From the NCBI GenBank assembly GCA_040954595.2, contig CM082576.2, positions 12,090,001-12,154,000 on the forward strand: a DNA stretch of 64,000 bases. The letters run 5' to 3'. The stretch comes from Balanoglossus misakiensis (lineage: Eukaryota; Hemichordata). A program made the position numbers and the translations under genes. Shown piece by piece: positions 37,301-47,292 of this stretch. A model generated the notes under the pieces. The model was not told the DNA's origin and made no database searches. It was given only the letters and a program-made list of their open reading frames with translations. Each line of letters opens with the position of its first letter. Position 1 is the stretch's first letter.

Positions 37301-39548
37301 TCTTCATGAACATACGTACGTGTACAGGTGATTCTCGAATCATAAGACGCTGGAAATCTTACCTTGTCTCTACAAAACGACAATCCGATGATATCATACA
37401 CCTGGGTGTCGATTCGAAAATACCTTCAGATCGACCGTTTCAGCCGTTGCCATCCCTTTCGACGCGCAGGGCAATTTGCATGGCGCGGCGATTATTACCG
37501 GCAGATAACTGCCACTTTTGAATTTTTCATGCGCTTTTGCATTATGACGACTCGGCGACCAGAACGGCAGCACTCAACGTCGAAGTTCCGTTTCGTGTAT
37601 TATGGCTGCATTGCGTCACTTTGCTGCAGAATGTATGGGACACCTGCTTCCGTCCGACTGCGGGCTGAACGGTATAACACGTAGGCCTTTGCTCAGTCGC
37701 GGGGGAATGTGTTCCTGGCTTTACGCACGGGATTTACGGAGAGGGTGTTTGGCATGACAGAAAATGAACTCTTAAATAAGTGGACGAGATTCGCAACTAC
37801 TTAAATGCATTGGACCCAGGCTGCCAAAAGGAAAAATCAACAACATCATAAAAAAGAGTGAGCTTCTGGGTTACTGCATGTTTTAATATACTCACATATA
37901 TACTCACATCATCAACAAATACACCTTTTTAACCTTCAAAGATAATTACCGGGTTCTATTCTTTTACACCATGACAGCATTACAAGAGTCAGTCACACAG
38001 ACAGCCAAGCTAATTTTATGAAGTATACAAATGTTTTAATCGCTCTTATTTCAGTAAATGTATCTGGCTAGTTCATAGATCCACGCAAAGAACATCTGGA
38101 GGTACAGGGTAGTTGCAAAAATGTACACCTGGTGCATGTGGTGGGAATTTCATTACGTCTACTTCGACCCCATCTCCCATTCCCATTAATCGTGGATACC
38201 ATACAAAAGCTTCTCTTGTGTTCCAAGTGACGTTATCATTTATGATCGAACAAAATATTTACAAGTGATAGAATTTCATCCATGCAGTTCTGTCATGGTA
38301 TCTTGACAACCACAGCTATAGACACTATAGATACATCTTAGAAAAGCTGTCTTTACAACCACTGAAATGATTGCCTCATTTCTGAAACTCAAAGTGTCAT
38401 TTCTGCTCAAAATGCCTTGTTGCAAATATGGCAGTGTGAGTTTAAGGTGGGCGCAATCAAATTATTACATATTGTGGTGTTTGTTAACAGAAGCTGCATT
38501 GGTCTTGTTTCAAACATTCGGCGAGGAAAAGAAATCTGTAACATTGATACCCGCTTATCTGACCAGCTTTGACACTTGCATTGTACATTGTATGTTCATT
38601 ATAATCTCAGATGGTGCCAAAAAAGTGCCAAACAGATAAAACACAGAAAACACAAAACTTTCACATTAAATTGCCAAGAATATAGTTTGGTAAATGCCCT
38701 CACATAACTGCACAAAAGTAAAACAAAATTCACAGACTCTAATTTCATAAACTAAACCTTCGATAAAACGGCGGGGTCTGTACTAGACTGCAGCGGGTTT
38801 TGCGTAACAAATTAGAATACGCACATGAACATTTACAAACTAAAATGTATATTGTACATGACCACACAAAAAGAAATTTCTTTCTCAATAGTTAGTTGCA
38901 TTCATATTATTCTACAAGTCCCTATGAAATGTGTTGACTGTCTCAGTGATCATTCAAAAGTGGAGTTGCACCAACAGAAATCTGGTTATGTACAATTTCA
39001 ACTTGTCAGACCTGGGACAAATCTGTGTACTTAGCTCATGACCAGGTCAACTACAGTACTGATAAGGGGTGAAGAGGTCACGTCTTCTTAGAAATCCTAG
39101 GGTGGAGGAGGGGGATGTTTCCCCATCACCACCCATATCAAAATTTGAGTAGTGAAGTCCTCATAGTTGTGTGGGAAATCACTTATACCTAGTAGCTGCC
39201 TTATGGGATCTGCTGTATCTTGCGACTACATTTTAGTACATAAGTTAACAATTCATGAATAAGTTTTCGGAATGGACATAAAACGCTAAACTAGCTTCAA
39301 GCTTTTCGATATCTACATGTACATGTATTTGAAATTTGATTGCATTGTATTTCTCAAAACTAATCGCCAAGAGCATAAATCTATTTCAAACACACTTAAA
39401 AACAAAAATAAAAGACCTGAAATTCCTTTACAAGTGAAATCTTCATGGACATCTTAATATAACAATTCTATTTCCCACACAACTCACAATATGTACACAC
39501 AAACACCATAGTGTATTCTCACAAACTCTTAAACTTGGCATTGATAGT
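34324..39548. other. Intergenic region between gene F and RMDN3-like
   Basis: No gene is supported. It includes the probable promoter of F at the left, the 188-bp inverted-repeat element (36511-36698) with a G-run inside, and the likely 3' UTR of the RMDN3-like gene at the right. Scattered open frames of 60-110 residues show no coherent protein character. Confidence 0.5.
36511..36698. mobile_element. MITE-like element bounded by 15-bp perfect inverted repeats
   Basis: AGGGCCTGGACAGAA at 36511-36525 is the exact reverse complement of TTCTGTCCAGGCCCT at 36684-36698. The 158-bp interior has a G-run and an imperfect palindrome (ATCAGATATAGCTGAT). No clear target-site duplication was found, so the superfamily is undetermined. 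Confidence 0.4.
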
Positions 39549-42500
39549 CTAGTAGTAGTCCCTGTATTTTTCCATCAAATTCTTGGCCTGCATGTGTGCA
39601 TCAGCTTCCTGGAATGAGCAAATAAACAAAAACATGTCAATTCAAAATTATTTTCTAACCTTAAATTTGTATCTTGGCTAGGAGGTTATCCAAAGATTGC
39701 TACAGAAGAAGGGTTTGGTTAAGAGAATGTCATTAGACTGTGTGGGTTTTCACTGACTTGTGGATGATCAAACTAGAATTATCAAGTCCCTGGCTTAATT
39801 ACCTCTTCGCTCTCACTTGGCATTTGCAGGCATTTTTCCAACCACATCCTTGCATAGACGTAAGATGCTTTGTAGATATAGCACTGAAAAGAAAACAAAT
39901 AGACTATTGATTTGAGAAAGCTATTTCATCTTTGTCACAAATTTCAAATACTATTAAAACAGAGAAAATGGAACCAAGAAAAATAATTCAGTGTGTCTCA
40001 TTTTTATTCTACTTGATAACTTTTACATTGTTTACCTTAGCTAGATATAGTGAATTAGTCTTCCAAAAGCCTGGTTCCAAGTTTTCTGCTTGCAGGAAAT
40101 AATCCATGGCCTGGTCCACTGTAGCCGTAGGGGGTGTAGCATACAATGCAGCCGCAGCTTTCCTTTCCAACCAGCTCAGCTGTGCAACCTAGGTATGAAA
40201 GCAAACCAGTTGATACCCAGGAACTGTCATCTTGATATGAAGTATTTCTAAATACATGTACTCTAAACAGTGGTTTAATCCCACAAAATGTTCATGCATT
40301 TCTTCACTATATCAAAGCATACAGCTGGTACAATTACTCACCTCATAACACCATCGTCCCATGAAGTGCCTGAGGGCCGCCTCGTTGGGACGTAGCCTTA
40401 TTGCTTTCTCTATGTGATCCTAGGAAAGACAAAATCAGCCGCAAGTAAGATGCTAATCGAAGACACTGATAACCACAAATGATAAGCATAATTCATTGTA
40501 AGTGCTTTTAATACACAGGCAATCAGACATAACAGTTCAGAATACAATCATTCAATATTTAGCTTTCACCCTTTGACCATGATTTGGCCGAAATTTGAAT
40601 AATGTGTGGTTCACTAATGTAGATACATGTTCAACTAATATCTATACACAACAATGGACAATACTCTCTAACAACTTTGTTCTCAACTGTCTATGATAAC
40701 AGCATACCTTGAAAATGAAACCATTTTGGATTTTTTGCTGAGTTGGTTCATAATCACCGGCGCTACCCAGACACAGTGCATACCATTTGTGGGCATTTGA
40801 ACTGTTATCATCTTCCATCAACGCCATGTGTGCATAGTCCTTCCCTGAAAGAGATTTCAATGGATTTCTCTGAGGAATTTCATAGTGGCGATGTGTATAC
40901 AGACTGGTAATCTTTATCTGCATGGGTTTCTCACCAAATAAAGCACAAAATAATCTGAAAAGATGTCCATGATTGTTCATTTGAAATGCGAGGCATGTTT
41001 ACTGCCCCAGACTGATATCAATTTGCTGTCCTCTGGGAAAAACATTCTATTCTTGATTAAAGTCATCCAAAGTGCATGTCAGGGCAGATACTGATATGGG
41101 CCACCCTGACAGAGCAAATCTAATTATAAAATGGGACTATCGCCCAGATTACGTATCAGTTCCATTATCGAAAGTAAAGGAGTATACGTCTCAAACCTGC
41201 ATATAGAAGTTCTTTCCTCTTGTCATCGTTTCCCCTGGCTTTTTCTACGTCCCCGACAAGCATACACTGCCTGGCCAGTCGCCATAGTAATTCTACATTT
41301 TTCGAGTACTGAAAATGATCATGAAATGGAGTGAAAGGTTTACTAGTAATTCCTTGCGAAACTGCAACAATCTTTATTACTGTTACTCAAATGTCTGGTT
41401 TTGATGATGCTTGGCATTTTGTTCCTTCATAAACTGATGCATTATCGTGCAAACTGACTGACCTGTGGATAATGTTCTCTCAGAAGTTCTAGAGCTCTGA
41501 TTTTCTCGTCGTCGCTTCCTTTGTACAGGGTCTCCACCTCCTGAAAGAGATTCTTCAGCGTTTCATCTTCTATCTGATCAAAGCTTTCCTGAGCATCTTT
41601 GTAAAGCAGTGCATCTGGAGGAGTTGTGTACCTGTGGAGAGGGCAGTGATGGGTTTATTTCAAGAGAAAACCTTGGCACAACCATGGATAAGACCATCCT
41701 GTAACCTGACTGGACATTTGTAGGTTAGACTTAGAGGCTTCATCAAACCCCCTCCCCTTCAACCAAGCCAAGGATAATTTTAGAAAATGATTTTAACTTT
41801 GCCATAACAAAGAGTAATTGCTATTGTATGATTAATTGGTTATATGAAAGCTGAACATCTGGACGGGGAATTTGTAAACTTCTTTAGTCTGACTCTGAGG
41901 ACATAATAAATACAATAACATCTTCCAATCCAAACATTCTTTCAAATGTCATTCCTTCATATTGTAAAGAATTAATGAAGAAATGACTGTAAGGCTATAT
42001 AATCCTGGTCCCTCAGTTTGGCATGTCTGTAGTGTTACTGGACTCTCCAGCCCACTTGTATAGGCAACATTGTCACCTATCTGATGCAAATGGCTTGTTA
42101 ACTTTCCAGCTCTTACCTCACAATTACTACAAGTTTTCCATTAATAAAAAGCAACAAAGGTATGAAGAAACCATGGAGTGAGTATTTACCATGTATATCT
42201 ATTGTCATCAAACAGAAACCGCCTAATTCCAAATCCAAAATCCATTTTTCAGGTGCGTGGTACATATGTGCACATGTGCAATGTTACGTTTGAGTGTTGG
42301 ACACCAAACTAAGTTAATCATTACTTATTCATACAGTACTGTTGTCAACGAGACTGTTTAGATAAAGTCTGATTCAAACTAGAATCTTGACACACAGCAT
42401 AATCAAAGGTATGACTATCCTATCATTCGATCAGGTTTTACTTTGTCAAAAAATAGTGTTCTTTTATAATATTACAAGCTTCATACAACTTTAATAACAA

Positions 42501-43506
42501 ACTAATGTATAGTTAAATAGCTGACAATTTACTTGATATTTAACCTCAGATAACCTTTACCCTAGTACTCTTTAGTTGCCTTTTGACCTTTGACTTCAAA
42601 CCTTAGTTGTTTCATACAAAAGTTGAAAGTCTATTTCTTGATCCTGGGATGCTTATTCATTGAGGACAGAGTCAAAAGTCCAATGTAAAAAATACCAACA
42701 ACTTATTTTTTCCAACAAGTAATGCCCCAATCCCCCTTAGATAATTAATAAAATTACGGTTATCTTAATGTACATGAGAAATATATTGAAATATGATTCT
42801 CAAGTTCAATAAAGGTCAACAGTCTCTGTTATGATGCGAAAACTGGGTCACTGACAGCTTCAAATTTATTTACACAAAACATTCCAATCGACTGAGTTTC
42901 AACAAAACCTCTTTGTTTCTTCTTCATTTTAAATTGAATCCCACACTGATGAAGCTCATCATCTCAGGTTTTAAGAGCACATAGTCACCTGTTAAACCAC
43001 CTGTATGATTTTCATCACGTAAAATATCTTACCAGGTTTCTTTCCTCTCAGATTACTGCTTACAGATTATTTATGAAATATTCAACAATTTTTGTACATA
43101 TATTATTACACATATATCACATGTCACGTGAAGAGACCATTAGTGATGTTGTTTTCAAAAACTCTAATAATTGGACAAGCATTGAGATAATTTACCACTC
43201 CAAAGCTTCTTCGAATTCCTCTTCATCTTCGCCGCTGGAAGGATTTGCCGAGAGGTATTCCGAACCACCTGTGCTACTTCTGCTGAGACCTGAACCACTT
43301 CTATTTCGCCTCATCGAGATCGAGTTCGACTCTAGTTTTTCCTTCATCTGCAGCCATTCCTGCCGCAGATACTCCACGGCCGCCCGCAGTCGGCGCACCT
43401 CTCCGAAGACAAACCATCGGTCGATGATAAACGCGGCGCCCGCTCCGATTGCTATGCCAACCCCTAAAGCAGGGAGGTGTCGTCCGACGGAGTACCCAAA
43501 TGGCAT
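39549..43506 (-). CDS. RMDN3: RMDN3-like regulator of microtubule dynamics (PTPIP51), 8 exons
   Basis: Coding exons in transcript order are 43196-43506, 41463-41631, 41197-41308, 40708-40844, 40342-40419, 40036-40188, 39803-39883 and 39549-39608. All have GT-AG introns and consistent phase, giving 366 residues (human RMDN3 is about 470). The start is ATG at 43504-43506; the frame upstream has only TTG. Residues about 13-30 (ALGVGIAIGAGAAFII) form one membrane helix, followed by a short coiled coil. E83-Y-L-S-A-N-P fits the phospho-FFAT pattern used by human RMDN3 to bind the ER protein VAP. The C-terminal two-thirds is the TPR-like FAM82 domain, with family hallmarks such as ELLWRLARQ, AHKWYALCLG, IQNGFIFK, MGRWCYE, QLSWLERK and CYIYKASY. 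The family tethers mitochondria to ER and aids lipid and calcium exchange. It shares a 452-bp divergent promoter region with GCHFR. Confidence 0.93.
40569..40604 (+). repeat. Possible degenerate relative of the MITE at 2681
   Basis: CCCTTTGACCATGATTTGGC and the next few bases resemble the left end of the piggyBac-type element at 2685 (CCCTTTCACCACGATGG) with small gaps. No right end was found. It lies in intron 4 of the RMDN3-like gene. Confidence 0.25.
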
Positions 43507-43958
43507 CACCCTCAAACTCTGGACTGTTCAGCGTCTAGGTGATGATCATTACCGGTGTAAACATCAATCGTGCAGTTACATTCGTCCTCAGGGAACCTCG
43601 TCTGGTATGGTGCAAACAACGAACAAACTAACAAGGTTTCCTTGTTAGACTGGGGTGAATATTAATATTTGAAGCATTTGCACCAGTACATTGTTAATGT
43701 TATTTTTGTCCCTTTTAATACAGCAATATGCGTGTACTTGTTGATATTTGTATTTCGATGTCTCTGGGATAGTACATATACTCTTGAGTATCATACTTGT
43801 CGTGTGTCCAACAGAGTGTGAATTGGTAACCTTTGACCTCAAAGAGAGAAGACGACGGATACGCTGCATGCTGCGATTTTAGGTGGCACTACAAGAATCT
43901 ACCTCGTCTTTCAATAAGGACCAAGGCTATTTTGGAGTGTTCTAATCCTCCGGTTAAC
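43507..43958. promoter_or_regulatory. Shared divergent promoter region of RMDN3-like and GCHFR
   Basis: Only 452 bp separate the start codons of the minus-strand RMDN3-like gene and the plus-strand GCHFR gene. Both 5' UTRs and both promoters must fit here unless first exons are longer. No TATA box is obvious on either strand. Confidence 0.6.
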
Positions 43959-46293
43959 ATGCCATACATTTTAATTAGTACTCAAATACGTTTGGTGAGT
44001 TTTACCTATGATTTTTCGGACTGAAATGCAGCTACCGAAATGCACACCCACCATGATCAAGTACAGTCTACAGGCGCACGTTCATCGACTCTCGCTAAAT
44101 ATTTTCAATACGGTCCTATGAAGCCGTATGCTTGATACACCCTACATCATGCATGTCATGTATGATATAGGGTGTATCTCGACGTACTAGCATATAGGAT
44201 GCAGCTCAACGTGCGCCATGTACGGATAGTACTAGGTGAGGTGTCGTGTCATTTGGTGCTTGAGAACTTTGTGGGCGTTTCCTTTGGGTCAACCAAGGTC
44301 ACCACGAAACATACATGAGATTCTTGTGATGATTCTTTTTCGGTTTCACTGTACAAGTGGTCCATGCATCCCCATGCATGGTGACATAATTCGTGTGTGG
44401 AATTTTGAGGGCATTAAAAGTCAATGCGGTGCCTGAGATCATGCACTTTTGTAGGCGCACAGTGAGACAACTTTCATTTCTTTGAGTTATATATGTACTT
44501 GAGTTTTTCTTTGAGTTATATATTACATGTACATGTACTTAGCTTACCCGTAGAACTAGTATTTAAACAATGTATTACCTAGGGAGTGAAAGAGATTCCT
44601 TAAAGTACTGTGGAAGTTGTGTATTTTTTTTCTAACATTTATACCTTTTGTTTACGTTGATATATTACAGGAGTGTGGTCCCACAATATGTGGGGACGAG
44701 AATTCAGACCCAGAGTTAATGGAGTTCTTAGGGGCCAAACTTGTAACACAGTTAGGAAACAATTTGTAAGTATATTTTTTATAAGACACACTTAAACTTA
44801 ACTCATTCATTGTAGAAGTGTAGATAGCTCAACCCGATGCCGCCTACTTACGGATCCAGTACATCTACATATGAAATGACAGTAGTGTTATTGCAGTCAA
44901 AACTAGTTGGGTGGGGTCTATAGCTACCGAAGATCCCACAACTTTATCCTCACCTGCATGTCAAATGTTGAACACTTTACATACATGTACTCCTAGAATA
45001 TGTCTAGTTGTTACGGCACCAGCAAACTTTTATTTAGCACTAAAGCATAGGTAAATGCACATCAGTTATTCCATGGTACAATAATCCGATTTGGCCATTC
45101 GTCAGTCAGGTTTTTAAATCTTCCTCTTGTCACATGTCAAGCCAGATTGGCCTTAAGCGTTAAGCAGTTACACTTGTGTTTTATAAAATACATACACTAG
45201 ACAAACCAATATGACTCACAAACTTGTGCTGTTTCACTGTCAATTTCAGTGTTTCATTACCAGCTATATAATGTTTTTGTTCTTACATCCAACCACAACA
45301 TGACATCACACTCCTCCCGGTAACTTGGAAAGTGAGCTATTGCTGCTGTTACTGCAGTTATGAAATAAAACACCACAAAGTTGAGAAGAAAACTTTGTAT
45401 GCCATAACAAAAACTGAATCATATATTTAATCTTAACAATAACAAATCTTTTGATTTTGATTCGTCAAAATTCTTGCATTTAATATTTTGCTTTTATTGC
45501 TACTTGCATTGCATCAATTATTAATGGTCTTTTATACAATAGCCCTTTGAATCCAACATGTAAGCCCTTCAGTTAACACAACAGCTGCATATATTATACG
45601 TACAGGTTACAACGTTCTTTTTTCTTTCTCTCTCTTACAATTCAATCACACTCTCTTAGCCCCGAGTACAGAACACAAGAGTGCGCTAGAAAAGTGCTCA
45701 ACTTGCTAGAAAAGAAAGGCTACTCAGTGGTGTCAATGACCGGTATTGGACAGACAGTTATTTGGACACTTCATAAACCCGGCCCGGATTCCAGAGAGTA
45801 GATAGAAAGACCAATACCCTCCAATGATGCATGGTGTCTCCCTCGTCTTCTGTATGTCTGTCGGTCTCAGTGAATGGGTGTTGGTTGGGGGGTGATAGAT
45901 GTTGATAGGTACATGGTACTAACTAGGCTCACTGTCATCTCATCTTTTACCACTTCTATGCTAATCATTACTGGTTTAATCAATTGACTAATGTTTCATT
46001 AAAACTAAATGTCACACTAACACTGTGTAAATGTCACGCCACCACAAATGTGTTTAACTGGGCTCTTCTGTAAATTGGCATTTTTTCTCCCTTCCATGGC
46101 ATTCCCACATCGCAGTCCGGAATACCGATGCCCGGATGCTCCTCGTGCTGTACTGAACAAACTGGAAAAGAAGGGCTACAGAGTGGTGGGAATGACCGGC
46201 ATTGGTCAGACGTGTGTGTGGACTCTGTACAATCCGGAAACGCCAGCAGACAACCCGGCAGAAGAGAAACAACACGGATTATCACGGACGTGA
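43959..46293 (+). CDS. GCHFR: GTP cyclohydrolase I feedback regulatory protein with two alternative last exons
   Basis: Exon 1 is 43959-43994 (MPYILISTQIRL, ending TTG|GTGAGT). Exon 2 is 44671-44765 (begins ECGPTICGDENSDPEL, ends AAACAATTT|GTAAGT). There are then two alternative terminal exons in the same phase: 45660-45801 and 46116-46293. The products are 90 and 102 residues; human GCHFR has 84. The N-terminus is nearly identical to human MPYLLISTQIRM, and the GDE-SDPEL, LGNNF and MTG[IV]GQT landmarks are present. GCHFR forms a pentamer that clamps GTP cyclohydrolase I and mediates tetrahydrobiopterin inhibition and phenylalanine activation. It is a small soluble cytoplasmic or nuclear protein. 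A poly(A) signal follows each alternative exon. It is divergent from RMDN3-like and convergent with DNAJC17. Confidence 0.93.
44134..44178. repeat. Hairpin-forming inverted repeat in GCHFR intron 1
   Basis: GATACACCCTACATCAT (44134-44150) pairs with ATGATATAGGGTGTATC (44162-44178), 16 of 17 positions, across an 11-base loop. No target-site duplication is evident. Confidence 0.7.
45660..45801 (+). CDS. GCHFR: GCHFR alternative terminal exon 3a
   Basis: The acceptor is CACTCTCTTAG|C. The first base completes the Phe codon begun in exon 2. It encodes PEYRTQECARKVLNLLEKKG, continues through SMTGIGQTVIWTLHK and ends SRE-TAG. The LHK ending of the final strand resembles human CLHKE. An ATTAAA at 45998-46003 could terminate this isoform. 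Confidence 0.88.
46116..46293 (+). CDS. GCHFR: GCHFR alternative terminal exon 3b
   Basis: The acceptor is CCCACATCGCAG|T, in the same phase as exon 3a. It encodes PEYRCPDAPRAVLNKLEKKG, continues through GMTGIGQTCVWTLYN and has a 16-residue longer acidic/polar tail ending SRT-TGA. It shares about 27 of 43 aligned residues with exon 3a. AATAAA at 46306-46311 lies 13 bases after the stop. Confidence 0.88.
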
Positions 46294-47292
46294 AATCAGG
46301 ACAGAAATAAATCCACTCTTGAGCATTTAACAGTATTACGTCAAGAGTAAACCATCGCAACTTATTTACAGCTATAAACAGTGTAAAGCATTTAAAATGC
46401 AAGGAAGTTGATGGGGATATATGTATATCATTATAACCAGGGTAATATCCAAAAAATATTTAATTATATTTTCTTCAGTTTGGGCTTACAGCGAGGGTGC
46501 ACTATCGTCTTGCACAATGCAAATGTGATTGCTGATCTTGTGTTCAGTACTATGATCTGCTACCGTGTCCAAGTGTTGACATGGTGTTATTTACTTTGTC
46601 ACTCAATCTAACAGCATAACTACTATTGAGAAACACATTATTGCATCATCTACAGAAAGCTATGAAAAGGCCCATGCAAGGCCAAGATGTCGGAGGTCTT
46701 GAGTGAAGGTTCTTCAGTTAGAGCATGACCATTTCATTTTTTTGCTGCCCCACCCGTTTCACAATTTACCACAATGCAAAACTTACCAGTTACACGTTCA
46801 CCATGACAGTTGGCTTTTCACCAGTCTGTGATAACTCCATGTTGTTTTTCAATGCAATGTCTGACTACTCATTCCAAAAACTTTCACCCAGTCTTTTTTC
46901 TGCCATAATTATTTTCTCATAAAATTTGAGTCATCAGTGGACGAACATAAATCCACCAATAGATTAAAGATTGCACATGTATTGTGCCCGTTTGTATGAC
47001 AGTGTGAGGTGTTGCACCTCGGGGGTAAGACTTAGAATGTTTGTTGGGAATCAAGAACATATCATACAACTTACCGTAATTACTTTCATTAATTGTAACT
47101 TTCACTGTCACATGCACACACATATTTTAAGTGCATTTTCTAGATCAGGCTAAACCTTCCTAGTTTTGCAAATACAGTAGAAGATTGTACTCACTACTGG
47201 TAGATTTTATTGATAGAAAAAATAATCATACAGTAACAATTTTTTTCATATATATACAAAAAGTCTATAAATAAATTTCTAAATATACAACT
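46294..47292. other. Interval between convergent GCHFR and DNAJC17
   Basis: It holds the two 3' UTRs. AATAAA for GCHFR 3b is at 46306-46311 (plus), and the complement of AATAAA for DNAJC17 is at 47206-47211. Nothing else was recognised. Confidence 0.6.
47206..47211 (-). promoter_or_regulatory. Poly(A) signal AATAAA of DNAJC17
   Basis: The hexamer on the minus strand lies 82 bases after the DNAJC17 stop codon, a usual distance. Confidence 0.6.

Noticed and set aside
43507-43515. Start of RMDN3-like three codons further upstream
   Set aside because: The codon there is TTG; the first ATG is at 43504-43506 on the minus strand.
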